Assembly (NCBI GenBank): GCA_031841125.1
Contig: CM063107.1
Location: 68,459,814-68,523,813 of the forward strand
Reading direction: 5' to 3'
Length of the DNA: 64,000 nt
DNA from: Acanthococcus lagerstroemiae
Lineage: Eukaryota; Arthropoda; Insecta; Hemiptera; Eriococcidae
The notes below the pieces were generated by a model. That model was given only the letters and a program-made list of their open reading frames with translations, was not told the DNA's origin and did not search any database. Position numbers and translations under genes: made by a program. Positions 21,901-34,160 of this stretch are shown piece after piece; positions within the stretch are counted from its first letter, which is position 1, and every line of letters begins with the position of its first letter.

Positions 21901-24900
21901 ATTAATGCGAACTTTCATTTCCTTGTTGGTTCTGTTTTTTTAAGTACTTATATTCGTCTACTACCTCGAGTTTTACTGTGTTGGGGAGGCGGAGTTCTTT
22001 TTTGTAATCGTTCCTCATTATTTTAGATTTCTCCAGGTTAATCGAAAGTCGGTAGACATAGATAGTGACCACAATTTAGTGGTAATGAAATGTACGTGTA
22101 CGTTTTTAAAGTTAAAAAAATGGAATAAGAAGACAGTAAAAACAAAACGGAATTTAGAATTATTGAAAGAGAAAAAGAAAAAAGAATAATATCAAAAAGC
22201 AGTAACGAAAGAACTTTGTAAATCAAAGGAAGGACATGATATTGAAGAGGAGTTGATAGCACTGAAAAAAAACACAAAAAAAAACAATAAATCTGGCATC
22301 AAGGAAGAAAATAGGTACTCAAATAATAGAAAGGAAAACATTATGCATGAAAAGTAAAATTTTATAATAAATGGAAGAGAGACAAGTATAAACAAGCCAA
22401 TAACAAAGAAAGTAAGGAAAAATACAAGACTTTAAGATAGGAGGGGGGGGGGCAACTTATCACCCTGTAGGAATTTTTACTCAGCAGTTGAGAAAATTTA
22501 CCATTCCAGTAATAAGTTAGGAACACTGGATAGTTGTACTTTTATGTTTTTTACAGAAACAAAAATAGGGGGAGGGGGAGGCACGCCCCAAGCCTCCATG
22601 CCGGAGTTGAGAAATTTTAGCAGATGGATCAAAAGTTGGAAAAACCAATTTAGCCAATACAAAAAAGTTTTGATACGTGGGAATTTTGAGTTGAGACTAA
22701 CAACTTTACCCCCCCCCCCCCCCCCCCCTCCCAGGAGACAGCTCTTCACTACGTCCTTGCTGTAGGAAGTCAAATAAAAAGAAAATGTAACAAGGTAAAA
22801 GGAGAATTGTGAGGAAACTGAGGAGCAAATGAAAACCGGAAAAACCGATAAGGTATGCCCAGAAGTAAAAAAATATTTTGGAGTAAAATGAAAGAAAACA
22901 AATAATTTAACGGATCAGAAAGTAAAACTGTTCTCTAAAAAGGATAAAGTGAAAAAATGGATGAGATATGGCAAAAAACTATATAAGAATGGAACCGGTA
23001 TAAGTAAATGCTGGGAAAGAAAAGATAGTGTGAAGAATGAAGAATGAGGAGATCCTATTTTGAGGTCGAACTTTGATTAATCTCTGAAAGAAATGTAAGG
23101 AGGTAAAGTAGAAAGAGTTGATGAAATTGCTAGTGAGTTATTGAAGAATACAGGAGAAGTAGTCTTAAAAAATTTATACGAATTATTCTCCAGAATGTAT
23201 GAAGGAGAAGAAATGCCAATAGATTTCTAAAAAAGCAGATTATGATCCTTAGGAAGGCAGGAGCTAGGAAATGTGAAGATATCGCACTATAAATTAACTT
23301 TCATATGCATCAAAGATTCTAGTAAGGATAATAAATAAGAGAATACGAAGTAAAATGGAAGAAAGGGTGGGAGAAAGATCAGTTTAGATTCAGAAAAGGT
23401 AGAAGAACTAGAGAAGCAATTTTAATGTTTGAGGCTTTTATTAGAAAAAAATACTGAAATGAGGTTTAGATACGTAGGTAGCATTTGTAGATTTAGAAGA
23501 AGCTTTTGATAATGTTGAATGGTCAAAAATATTTCAGATATTGAAGGAGTTAGGAATTAAGCATAAAGAAAGAAAAGAGTAATAAAAGGAACTTATATAA
23601 GGATTAAAGGCTCAAATACAAATACAGAAGTAAGCTAAGGTTGATGTTTGTCACGTGCTGGTTAACTTATTCATAGAAAAACTAATTGAAAAAATGAATG
23701 AAACGAGGTGTGAAAAGACAAGGGGAGACTATTGGAATGATAAGGTTCGCAGATGACATTGCAGCAGTGGAAAAGCTTGGATGAAAAATTGAAAATAAAA
23801 TGAATGAGAATAAGAATAAAACAAAAATAATAGTAGTCAGTAGATGGGAACAAACTCCCATCAATATGGAAAGAAGAGGTGAAAAAATAAAGGAGGTAAA
23901 GGAATTTAAATACTCAAGTAATCTGATAACGCAAGACGGACAGGGTCGGATTAAGTCGCGAGCACCCCTGAGCACTCGGTTAGAAGCACCCCCCCTCGAG
24001 CCGTCGCTAAAATAATTATCCCCCCCCCCCTCAAAAATATCCAACACACAAAAGTTGGATGGCTGTAATTTGAGTAAATGTTTGAGAAAGCGTTGGGAAT
24101 GAATCTTTGTACATTATACTCGAAAAATTTTCCGCCCCTCGAAAATGTTTCGCCCTAGAGGGTATCAATTTTACGCACCATCTCTTGCAGTTCGGCTGTT
24201 CGTTAATTTTTTTTTTTTATTTGCTTGCCGATTTGTGAATGGTCACACTTGCGAATTTGCCGCCCACTCAAAATTTGCTTACCAGCAATTGCCCCGGCGT
24301 TCGCCGGTTAGTAAAAACGGGGTTCTAATCTCATATGTTCTACTCTTGCTATAAAAATATTGCAAAAAGCTTTAAAACCAGTAAGACAACAGATATCAAT
24401 ATCTACAGTTGTTACTGGCAATTTCCAAAATTTCCATCGTTCGCTTCATCATGCTATTAAATGGAAAACGCAAACCGCGTATATTTCTGAAGGTTAAAAT
24501 TACTTTTGATACATTGTTGGTTAGTTCTATTAATTTGATTAATTTATGACAAACTTTTCGTCCTAATTATTTACCAAGTAGCTTAATTTATTCAACCTGA
24601 AGCAACCTTTGGCGGTTCTCCAACCCATCTTTCACCTCACTTCATTTGCATAATTACTTTCTTTTGAATGTTTCGTTTGTTTACAATTTCCGAGAAATAT
24701 AAATTATCATATCGAATAATGAACTAATGATGTGTGGAGAAAAGATTGGCTGACCGAACTGATTCAGTATTTGTTTCAAAATGGGATGATTACCAGGGTC
24801 TTTGCCTCAGTTTTACTTCCCTTGGATAATTTTCACATTCTTAATATTACCAATCGGTCATGTTGGACTTGAATCCGATTTGAGGAATAGATTCGAAGAA

Positions 24901-27900
24901 CAATATTAATTTCAGTAGATAATGTCCAATTACTGAGAAGAGAAAATCCGCATAGTGTCATGGTCAACCAAAGATATGATAACGGGAATGAAAATGATTT
25001 TAGGTAGATGATGACGGAAAAATGTGTTGGAAAAACCTGCTTAAGGAATTCTGATACAAGTTTTCAAGTCGCGAAGTCTCATCACATTTTACATATTGCA
25101 TGTCTTCCAAAATAAAATGAAAATTTACAGCTCTCAATGCTGAAAACTCCTTTTTGATAAAAATGGAGAATTTCACACACTAGTTGATATCATTTTCAGG
25201 TGCATTCAAGACAAAACTGTCAACTCAATCCTATCCTCATATAACAATTAGAAAACCTACACTCACTATGCTAACAGTCTTATTCATGATCTTATTCGAT
25301 AATTCTCGATCTGACTTTCATGTGTTCAATTTTTGGCCCTATTCGCCAGTAAATTTTCTATATTAGTCATTTGATCTTGAATCATCTCAAGGGCAGCTGA
25401 CTTACACAAATTGTTGCACTACATTAAAGAGAAGATAAAGTAGTATTAGCTCGCAGCCTTCTAATTTTAATCAAAATTTGTGGAACATCAACTTTTTCCC
25501 CGAAACTGTGATTATTAACCTTGAATCGATTTTACTATTAAATGTTAATTACATTCAACAGCTCAATCACCAGCGCCGGTCATTCGTGTCGAGCCAAATA
25601 CTAACTGGTGCTTGGGGTGCATCTGCGAAGCCATTTCAAACTGTAACAGGACACTGAGATGCGAGGGTGATGTATGCGGTTTGTTCCGGATCACTTGGGG
25701 CTACTGGTTCGACGCTGGAAAACCAACAGTCAAGAATGAAGACCCGAATTCAAAAACAGGTTAATTTCAAAACCTTAAACGTCACCAGGATGTCTACTGA
25801 AACCGAAAATCAAAAATGGAGGACTAACAGAGCACCAAGGGGATTTATTTTCTGATTTTGAAAGGCTTTTCCAATTTTCCGCCGTTTGATCTGCAATCAT
25901 GTTCACAAGAACATTCAACATTTACTTTTACTTTGGCTCCCCTTCCAAATTGTTCGAAAACTTTTAGAGGGCTAGGGGAATACTTTTCAAAATTGGGACT
26001 CAAGGGATAGGCAGACATTCTATTTATATAGTTTTAGACTACAAATAAGTTTTACTGCCTTTTGGGAAGTGCCTAAAGAATTAATATTTTTAATAATTCC
26101 TCCAGTCTTTCCTTGACCAAAGGTCTTGGATGCGAGAAGGAACAGTAGTTATTACTTTCAACAGGCATAAGTTGATAACTGTGGGTTGGTATCATTCACT
26201 CCTGATTTTCAACTGATTTTCTACTTTTAGCTTACGTCAACTGTGCCAATGATGAAGCGTGTGCTGGAGCTACCGTCAGCGGATACATGAAAAAATTCGC
26301 CCAGGTAAGTTGCCCTAAAAGTTGTAGATTGGGTCTCACACTCTGAAATAAGGTATGAGCTCGAAACTCAAAAGTGATGATAGATCAGTGGTATTGGGTA
26401 TGGGGTGAGGCTTTCCTCATAACGCAACTAAAGGTATAGGAAATCATAACATATTTTTGAAAGATTGAACTGATAAAACGATTCTGGAGGTTAATACACA
26501 GATGCATACTTATCTCATGTCAATTTTTAAAATAAATGTTGAGGCTACCGTTTTTAATGAAAGTCGAGATCCTTATAGCTACATCATATATTTAATGCTT
26601 AGAATATTTGAAAACTCAATACTTGTTTTCAAAACATGGGTCCTTTTACTACGATTTTGCAAGTCCAATGAAAGTCAATTTTACTGGAAAACTTTAAACG
26701 CCAATTCCCAACCATTTTTTTGGACATGAGATAAGCATGCATGGACGTAGCCAGCGAGGGGCAAGGGGAAGCAATTGCCCCCTGGATTTTGAAAAAAATT
26801 ATGTTCCAGCGCTCACAAGATTATTTTTGAATATTTAAAGCCAGCTGAATAAAATTCGCAGAAAATAGGATGTGCCTAGAGGCCTACACGCTAGACAACT
26901 AAAATGTGTGACTGGCGCCAATATAATTCTACCTTTTTGCCCCCCCCCCCCTCTGGAAACAGTTCTAGCGACACCCTGTAAGCATGCATCACTAAGTCAT
27001 TGAGTTCTCTTTGGGTCAAACAGAATGACAATGAATCTTGAGTTCCAAAATATGAATAGCAAAGGTAACTTATCAGTCATCATCACTTAATTAGATTTCT
27101 TTCGTCTATAAATTTACATAATACTTTTCTGAAACAATTGATAATAAATTCACAATCTGTAATCAGGTGAATACAAGATGCGTTTATAATTCATCTCTGA
27201 ATGCGTCATAAAAAGGCCACAGTTTATTTCAAAAAGTTCAAATATTCCACATGGATAAACACTACAAAGATCAAGTCTCTTCTCATAGGCTCTGCCTAAA
27301 GGAGATACAAAATTAAAAGAAGTTTGCCAAATGGCGGGGAAACTATTTTATTCTATAGGAGGAGGGAGGGAACAAGACTAAACACTTCCAATTTTGAAAG
27401 AGAACTTTTCTTTCCTTCTACTCCATTAAAAAAAATAAAAATCCGAGGAAGTTTGCCTCTGACTTTTTAAGTTAAAAAAACGCCATCATCTTTTCAAAAG
27501 ATTAAGGACCTGATCTCTGCCATTACAGAGAAAAACTCCTGGAGCCCAGATAGAAATTCAACTACATAGATACAGGTGGGGAGTCTGATAATAAAATAGA
27601 CAGACTAAAACACAAAATCAGCCAGACACATCAGCAAACAGACAGAATTAAGCCAGTCAGTCAGGTAGACTATGCTCCTTGAAAGTAGGTAGCTAGGCAG
27701 ACAGGTAGACAGACAGATTGAAACACAGACATCTCTATTTACTAGACAGATCGATGAACATCAGCCAGTTAGTAAAGCCAGCCAGACGGACAGAAAAACA
27801 GGCAAACAGACAAAACATGCTAGTTTAAGAATTTGAAATTATCAGACCATTTCAAAAGACATTTCGACCCTTGCTTCTCCCCTCAATCAGTTCTCTGACA

Positions 27901-30900
27901 GTTACCCCAATGTTTTTGAGTGAAGCCCAAATTGATGTAGAAAATGTTTTCAGTGATTCTGACAGTTACCCAAATGTTTTTGAGTGAAGCCCAAATTGAT
28001 GTAGAAAATGTTTTCAGTGATGCTCGCGAAGCGAGAATAATAATATCGTTATTGTATTTACCTTTCTTATTTTGATCTTCTTCCCCTACACCAGATATCT
28101 CCTGACCTTCATCCTTCAATCAGGAACAAAATAGTACGAAAAGCGAAAACAGCATATTTGCAACTTAAGGAATGATACCCAGCATGTACGTTGTGACACA
28201 CGAACCTTCCATCACTTGACATATCCGTCGGAACCAAGGCGAGGAAGAAGGAGACACGATACATTTTACTCCCATGAAAATACTTGAGGGCAGTGCCACA
28301 CACCAAAAAATTCCTAAAATCCTAAAATATTTTGCTCGTTCCGCTAGCAAATTATCTTCAAGAATACCATAAGAATTTACCTCCCACAATAATTTCAGGC
28401 GTGGATCCACCGGGGGGGAATCCCCACCCCAAACCAAAAAGAGGGAAAATCTATGGATGAAGGGGGGAGAATCTGTGGGGGAGGGGTAGCAAAAATTCTT
28501 GGGTGCTTCGCGCGCTTTTCCTTCTGCTATTTCCCTCCCCAAAATGATCTTCTCGATCCGCGCCTGTAATTTTCATTATCCGGCGCCCATGTAAACTTGA
28601 GGCGACAAATAATACCGGAGAGCTATAAAATCAAAAACATAACATTTATATTGTTATTATTGTGTTTGGAAAATTTTTCAAAATTCCTGTATGTGCCTCT
28701 TTTTGTAATACAGAGTCAATGTAATATCAAGCAAGACAACTTTACAAAATTAAGAACAATATTATTCCACATTATAAAATTAAAATTTTAAGCCTCGCCC
28801 TCTCCCAATAAGGGCCCTAATTTTCACCTTGAAGACAAACTAGTATCAAAAGCGAATTCAAGGGCTTTAAAAGAGAAAGGATACCCATATTGTATCCATT
28901 GAAAAAATTGTATTTTAAGCACCCCCTCACCCCAGCATAAGTCCATCAACTTTCATTTCAAAAGTGAGAATATAAGAAACATTAAGCGTAAGAAAATACA
29001 CACGCATTGTTGTTTACAAATATAAAAATTGAATTCAGCGACCTCAAAAGCCTTACTTTTCGATTTGATACCTAATTAATTTAGTGAGGGCTTGAAGAGT
29101 GCCGTTTACAGAATCTAGTGAACATAAAAACATAATGATAAATGTGTGGCTTCGTAAAAGCGAGAGGGGTAGAAACTTTTCAACCGTTCCGAGGGTATTT
29201 GCAGGGACGTGCCGAAGAGTTTTTCCGGGAGGGGGGGGAGGGGAAATTAAAAACTGTGAAAGTCCCAACTGACCCAACTCTCAGAATTTCCAAGTATCAA
29301 AGCAAAACAAAACTTTTTGACCTATTGGATTTTTCCAACTGACTCAACTCAAAATTCCCAAGTATCAAAGCAAAAGAGTATTAAATTTTTTTATATTGAA
29401 TTATAATTTATTGTTTTTTTAGATTTTATTTTAGAATTTTTAAATTAAAATTTTTTAATATGTGTATTTAATTTTAATCTTAAATTTTTTTGAATTTAAT
29501 TTTATTAAAACTTTTAATTAAAAATTTGAAACGTTATTAATAATATTATTTTGAAAAAATAAAGATTAATTTGGATCCCTTTTAACTTGTTGGATTTTCC
29601 CAACTCGCCGGACTGAAATGGTAAATTTTTCCAACTGCTGAATGAAAAATTCCTACGGGGCGAGAGAGAGAGGAGTACCCCCTATCGGTACGTCCCTGGG
29701 TATTTGATACCTCTTTCGTTCGAAGACTTTAGTAAAAAAAGGAAAATGTCCAAAATCGTACATTTCTGTGCAAAATGTCTGTGATAATGTACACGTATAT
29801 AGCAACATAAAGAGGTATTTTGGATTCCCTCCACCCGATTCTGGGTTAAAATTCAGAAAAGTGAACACATTGTAGAATAATTTTGTTAAAAATTTCATAT
29901 TCACCAATTTATTACGGGTCTGTCTGAATTTTTGCTACGTTAACAAATACAGGTATAACCAAAAGAAATATGTGAATAAATACATAAATAAATAAATAAA
30001 TTAATTAATTTAAAAAAAAATTCGAAAAATGTGAAACTGTGTGCAGTTTTATGGGTATAAAGCCTAAGGTGTATTCTTTTTGACTGATCAGGAGACAAAT
30101 CCGAGCAATAAGCCGTTACAATATAATTTTGTCGCATTTTTTTCTTTTTTCTAGCTGTTGGAGCATTTAATTTTCCGAGTTAACGAGTTCAAATAATTAC
30201 TCTCTTCCAGTGGCATAGCCAAGTGGAGGGGGAGGAGGGGGTCGAAGAGATCTGGACCTCTCCTTTGCGACTTCGTCAAAAGGGTTTTTTCCAAGTTTAG
30301 CACCCCCTCTAACACCCCTCCTTTTTTGGTCAATACAGAACCTCTCCTCGAACCATAGACTGACTATGCCATTACTCCCTCCTAAACTCACTGCACTCAT
30401 TAACGCATCAAAATTATATTATTTGGCATACCCATAATACTAAGTATAATTATCTACAAGTTCACAAACTGACAATTTTGAATCAGCATTCTTGTAAAAA
30501 TTTATGTAGGAAAACCGGAAGAGAAAGAAAAATGAAAAGAACGTAAGAAGTTTCTGCTCCTTCAAAAATAAAATATGCAACGCGGCGTCTAATCTGTGTT
30601 TTTGACCGAGAAGTTGGATCGGAGTGCGACAAAGCAGTATCTTTATATGATAGTATCCAGTTTAAAAATTTTCTCTCCCTCGTGAGGGATGCTGGAATGG
30701 TCAACCATCTTTGGATTTTCAAACAAAGAAAAAGCAAAAAAAAAATTCGAAATGGAAGTCTCTTCGATTGGTGATTCCACATATGTAATCATATTTTCGA
30801 TTCTGTGCCGATTTTTAGCCTACAATTCAAATTTCACACGCAAAATGGGCAACGCTGACTTCTTTTTTTGAAAAATCAAAATCGGAGATGGGTCATCTAA

Positions 30901-32723
30901 GTCGCTGATTTTGAAAATTATACCTACCCGATTTCTGATTCGACTTTGGTCCTAAAATTTGAATTTCTCAGCTGCGATGGACAAATGGGCTTAAACTGGG
31001 GCTGGATTGAAAATCTGACAACATTTCCGGAATCAGCAACCCGAAAAACCCACTTTTCAATACTTCATTCGATTTTTCGAGAAAAAAAGTTAATTTCGCC
31101 CACTCCACCAGTGCCTGAAGTTCAAACTTCAGAGTCCCAATCGGATGATTCGAATTAAAAATCTGATTGGATATTCAAAACGGACGACCCGAGAAACCCC
31201 TATTACGATACTTTGTTGCATTTTCATTCAAAAAACCAAAGTGGGTGGAACGTTCCAGCCCCTTTTTTGGGAAGAGAAAATTTGTTCACTCAAAAGGAAA
31301 CTGGAAGTTACCAAATTGAAATACTGCTTGCTGCATCTCAGTTCGACTTCACGGTCACAAATAAAAAAGGGATGCATTATTTAATTAAACACCCTGTATG
31401 TCAGTATTGGCAGTGTGGCAGTGCACAGCTCATTATGATAAAGGCAATCACCTGTCAACAGTTATGTGTTCAGGAGTATCAATGAAATAGGGCACACTCT
31501 TATTGATGATGTCTTTTTTCGGGGGAGGGGGGGGTGTCACAAAACTTTTGCTCAAAGTCCGCTTTTCCTTTCTTTTTTCGGAAGCATGTAGATATTTAGT
31601 CCAGAAAACGTTATACTATCAAAATGAGAGCTAATATTTTTCGTTTGCCAATTCTTGAGCCGCATTTAGGCAACACAGTTTACCAGGTGTTTTATGAGGG
31701 AGGAATTCACACATCCATCCCAAGCCCTTACATTGCTACCCCTGTGTTTACGTGACAATTTTATAGAGAGAGAAAAAAAAAGGAAAACGAGAAGGGTGTG
31801 TCCTACTTCCCCATTCTCAACTGAGATAACCGCCACTGCCAATTACCATTTTTTCTTACGTGTACTTTTGTAAACATCTTGCATCCAGACAATTAGCCTA
31901 TAACAAGACTGTATCGATCACTCAAAATAATAAAGATTCTCTCGTTCTTTCGTGCTACCACCAGCCTTGGATAAACTTTAACGAGAAACCTAGGAGAAGC
32001 TCTCTAGAGAAAACGACATTGTAATTTCGAACAAAAGACAGCTGGCAGCTGGCTCACAGTAAAGGGCTTGGAAATAACGGCGTCTCTTTATAACCTCCTG
32101 CAGAGTCCCTTGACAAGTTTTTAACGCAGGAAACCATTAGAACGTGCTCTTTATACGCCCTCCTCTTCAATCTTTGCCTGGTAACTCTCCTCCGTCCTCA
32201 CTGAGTCTTGGCATTCTGTACGGACACACAGCACTCCAAACTTTATGTACGAGAAGGCAGATTGTGGAGTAGTCGTTTCTTCGTAACAGCGCATCGGTCT
32301 TTTTTTCCCCTTTCTTTATTATGATGAAAGAGCACCGTAGTGAAAGAAAATGTTCTTTTTCGTAGGTTCACCAGCTTGATATCAATCCCTCCTCTTTCTC
32401 AAGCCATTTTAAAGAAATATAAAGTCGTCTTCTTCACCGGAATCAAATTCCAGTTATGAAAGTCGTACGATTATCGACTTACCTGCGCATCAACTTCTCG
32501 AAATTTTCAAATTTGCCACAGTGTCGGTAATAATTTTAAAATTCGCCTCAATTTCCAGGATTGTAATAAAGATGGCGTCATTGATTGCTACGATTACGCG
32601 TCCATTCATCTGTTCGGAGGCTACGGCGGATGCCTTCAAAAGCCACTCACCGGAGACTACTTCAACAAATTTTCAGCCTGCGAAAAACACATACAGTCGT
32701 TAGGGGCTGGGACTCAATCCTAG
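18938..32723 (+). CDS. Invertebrate-type (destabilase) lysozyme 1, 4 exons, 167 aa
   Basis: Exons 18938-19004, 25562-25759, 26231-26304 and 32559-32723 join in frame with GT-AG borders and phases 1, 1, 0. Residues 1-22 are a hydrophobic signal peptide (start chosen because it opens it). The mature part has the i-type lysozyme core: WCLGCICEAISNCN (38-51), CEGDVCGLFRITWGYWFDAG (56-75), and an EF-hand-like loop DCNKDGVIDCYDY (114-126). Twelve Cys in the mature protein imply six disulfides. Family members are secreted; some cleave peptidoglycan, others have isopeptidase or no muramidase activity. By alignment to CIC-x-x-E-S-x-C of active members, the catalytic Glu is Ile47; the Asp appears kept (Asp59). 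NRT at 51-53 is a possible N-glycosylation site. Introns of 6.6 and 6.3 kb are filled with transposon remnants. A paralogue follows at 38685. Assignment to the family is firm; enzymatic activity is doubtful. Confidence 0.93.
19250..19451 (-). pseudogene. Non-LTR RT 3' part, distal to an insertion
   Basis: The minus-strand frame (CKEKVRMIGYKTF, then VIIVLEETVQRKNWKAKQRM) matches the part of Jockey/RTE-like proteins just after the RT thumb (..LIGHxLRH..I.EGRIEGKRxRGRP..). It continues, after removal of the TIR element at 19452-20721, from the RT piece at 20722-20990. It lies inside intron 1 of lysozyme 1, in antisense. Confidence 0.5.
19452..20721. mobile_element. 1270-bp TIR element inserted in an RT remnant
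   Basis: The left end GAGCCCACTCCAAAAAGTGA and the right end (reverse complement GAGCCCACTTCCGAAGTGA) form TIRs of about 29 bp, continuing into CCTAACTGCA on both sides. The motif AAGTGACCTAACTGCA recurs once more inside (near 20508). No long ORF; the interior is AT-rich with TGCATATTT repeats. The flanks are two halves of one reverse transcriptase remnant, which supports a true insertion. No target duplication is clear. Confidence 0.6.
20722..20990 (-). pseudogene. Non-LTR RT fragment (LYGCETW..RRMLKI)
   Basis: On the minus strand two frames give SVDLYGCETWLIGT and AFEMWCYRRMLKIKWIDE. Together these form the region after the RT palm in many insect non-LTR elements (ALYGxETWTL..k..k..LEAFExWCxRRMLkIsW.D). 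Frameshifts and stops are present. It is separated from its continuation (19250-19451) by the TIR element at 19452-20721. Confidence 0.7.
21022..21290 (+). repeat. Family C element, copy 1
   Basis: Starts CAGGCCCGGATTGATAC, contains GTATAATGTACAAAAATTCA and ATCCAACTTTTGTGTG, a G-run, TAGCAACGGCTCGAAGGGGG and ends near GTCCAGCCCTGCG. Copy 2 lies inverted at 23941-24168. The ends (GGCCCGGATT versus GGGCTGGACT read inverted) are loosely complementary. Confidence 0.7.
21408..22054 (-). pseudogene. Non-LTR RT C-terminal fragment
   Basis: The minus strand encodes, with frameshifts, RLSINLEKSKIM, EVVDEYKYL, INNSWKAFWAQKHIF, PVATYGAQTWSITKKHLKKL, then VIRKLKWNYAGHSIR and, at the very end, RARGRPILRWRDAFKELVGG followed by RLARNRDTWKEMVETYALKW and a stop at about 21410. 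This is a textbook order for the thumb and C terminus of a Jockey/RTE-like protein. The protein end lies next to the family C insertion side; the 5' part is missing at about 22055, where an opposite-strand element begins. Confidence 0.8.
22055..23940 (+). pseudogene. Non-LTR retrotransposon EN-RT remnant
   Basis: The + strand opens with DIDSDHNLVVMKC, the SDH end of an AP-type endonuclease domain. It proceeds to RT with VAFVDLEEAFDNVEW (bases 23477-23522), RFADDIAAV (FADD at 23746-23757), and INMERRGEKIKEVKEFKYSS and LITQDG before truncation at 23940. Many stops and frameshifts are present. A family A element (22437-22765) interrupts it and a family C element (23941-24168) ends it. It lies in intron 1 of lysozyme 1 and abuts an opposite-strand RT tail on the left. 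Confidence 0.8.
22437..22765. mobile_element. Family A element, short copy
   Basis: G-run, CACCCTGTAGGAATTTTTAC, CAGCAGTTGAGAAAATTTAC, ATACGTGGGAATTTTGAGTT, a long C-run, then CTTCACTACGTCCTTGCTG. Same order as 17447-18157 without the internal tandem expansion. Inserted in the EN-RT remnant. Confidence 0.65.
23941..24168 (-). repeat. Family C element, copy 2 (inverted)
   Basis: Reverse complement of the 21022-21290 copy: CGAGCACCCCTGAGCACTCG, CCTCGAGCCGTCGCTAAAAT, a C-run, CACAAAAGTTGGATGGCTG, TGTACATTATACTCGAAAAA, ending TTTCGCCCTAGAGGGTATCA. The two copies bracket the RT fragments of intron 1 in opposite orientation. Confidence 0.7.
24169..25561. other. Lysozyme 1 intron 1, 3' part
   Basis: AT-rich unique-looking sequence with no second gene. 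It ends with TTACATTCAACAG, a good splice acceptor for exon 2. Confidence 0.6.
27595..27825. repeat. Degenerate CAGA tetranucleotide repeat
   Basis: Dense CAGACAGA, CAGCCAGACA and GGTAGACAGACAG-like sequence in intron 3 of lysozyme 1. No conserved longer unit. Confidence 0.8.
27895..28023. repeat. 64-bp direct tandem duplication
   Basis: CTGACAGTTACC begins both copies (27895 and 27959) and the units differ by one or two bases, so the duplication is recent. In intron 3 of lysozyme 1. Confidence 0.85.
28396..28566. mobile_element. 171-bp TIR element with G-run and C-run
   Basis: CAGGCGTGGATC at 28396 and GATCCGCGCCTG ending at 28566 are inverted with one mismatch. A G-run and CCCCACCCC lie just inside. 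No ORF of its own. Intron 3 of lysozyme 1. Confidence 0.6.
29198..29702 (-). mobile_element. Family A element, inverted copy
   Basis: GCAGGGACGTGCCGAAGAGT at the left and CTATCGGTACGTCCCTGGG at the right. Inside are GAATTTCCAAGTATCAAAGC blocks, then GTAAATTTTTCCAACTGCTG and ATTCCTACGGGGCGAGAG: the reverse of 17447-18157. The middle contains AT-only filler (about 29370-29570). Confidence 0.65.
30207..30376. mobile_element. Small TIR element (AGTGGCATAGCCA ends)
   Basis: AGTGGCATAGCCAAGTGG at the left and ACTGACTATGCCATTACT at the right are imperfect inverted ends. G-run GGAGGGGGAGGAGGGGG near the left and CACCCCCTCTAACACCCCTC inside. No ORF of its own. Intron 3 of lysozyme 1. Confidence 0.5.
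30760..31290. repeat. Diverged repeat region
   Basis: Blocks of the type AATCxGAxTxTCGAAAT and CCCGAxAAACCC..TACGATACTT recur inside it and resemble 6490-6560. Too diverged to define a unit. Its 60-90 codon frames show no family signature. Confidence 0.4.
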
Positions 32724-34160
32724 AATATTCAACGTTATTACTCGGATATATCGAACGCATTCGCTAAATTAAGCCGACTTTTTTTAACATTATTTATGAC
32801 TCATTTGTAAGACAGTAAATTATTTGTATTCATTTTTTATATTTTCAATGTTCTTATTTGCGTCGGTGTATTCAACTTCGAACATCGGGGTCAAGTAATT
32901 TTTAAGTAGGTGCCATGTCGCATGATCAATGATACCTGTATTTGCCGATATTCTAGAAATTCGGTTGTACGTTCATCAGAAAGGAAAATAATGGATAAAT
33001 AATTACCAGCACGATGACGGCAGGGAACAAGAATGTTGTGTCTATGAAGGTAAATAAGAAACTCCATTATGGCGACGCTCTTAATGAATAGGATGAATAA
33101 TCCAGACGAGACACAGACAGAACCGATAGAAGCCAACCACACATGCCGCTCTGCATGTGGTCGAAGTTTCATGACAACCTAGAATGCACACCAAAATGAG
33201 ATAATTTATTAATTAGGTCTCACCAGCCAAATAGGGTAGCAGCAATTAAAAGCAACCAAGTATCAATCAGTAGTCAAATAGAAATCTAAATTCAGTCTTA
33301 CGCAGAGGAGTCATTGGAAATTTTTTTGGGGGTAATTTTTTCAGTAATGTTGACCTATATTCATCGACGTTAGTGGATTTCTTTGGTGAGGGGTGTAGTA
33401 TGTTGTGTCAAAGTGTCTAATAGTCATTTAAGTGATTTATTTTCAGTCATGGTCATTTAAAAGTTTAAGAATCAGCAAATTATACCTTGAAAGAGAAAAC
33501 AAAGAATTTATAATTGGAAAATTCTATTATAATGACCAGGGCTGCAATTTTTATGCGAATGCATATTTTTATCTATGGTGTATAGGTATAAGTTTCAAAA
33601 GATCTTCACGAATCACAGAATTCTGAGTCAAGTGAGCAGCACTTCATCTTGCATATTTCGCATATTTTGCACAAATTCTACTTATTTTTCAATTTTTTTC
33701 TCCCAAAAAGTTATTTTTTTAGTTCTGAGAATGATGTCCGACTCCTAAAAAAAACTGAGAAGACTTAATGGTTAATGAATCAGTATAAAAGCTTTTAGAA
33801 AAATATGTTCTTTTGCACGTGAGATAACCTTTCTCTTGCCCGCATCACATTCATCAATCATCAAGAAATTACGAATAGGTGCATTATCTCCTGGGTGCAT
33901 CTCCTATTAAAAGAAGATTAGACTCTTAAGGAGATACTTTGCTGGATCATTTTAGAATATGATAAAAATTGTTTCAGTGTACTCTACTTAATTTCTCCTT
34001 TGAAATGATATACCCATATTACCGACTTTTCGGAGAAAAGGGAGGTATTACACTCGTCACAGTTGTGAAGTTGGGGGCGGGGGCAATGTTTTTTTTTGCG
34101 TTTCAGAGTGTTTAGAACACGACTGTAAAAGTGGCTGAATTTCAGGTTTCCTTTTATATA
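32724..34160. other. Intergenic between lysozyme 1 and hairpin cluster
   Basis: Contains the presumed 3' UTR of lysozyme 1; no clean AATAAA signal was seen close to the stop. A TGCATATTT-rich segment at about 33555-33670 resembles that inside the TIR element at 19452-20721. No gene recognised. Confidence 0.4.
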
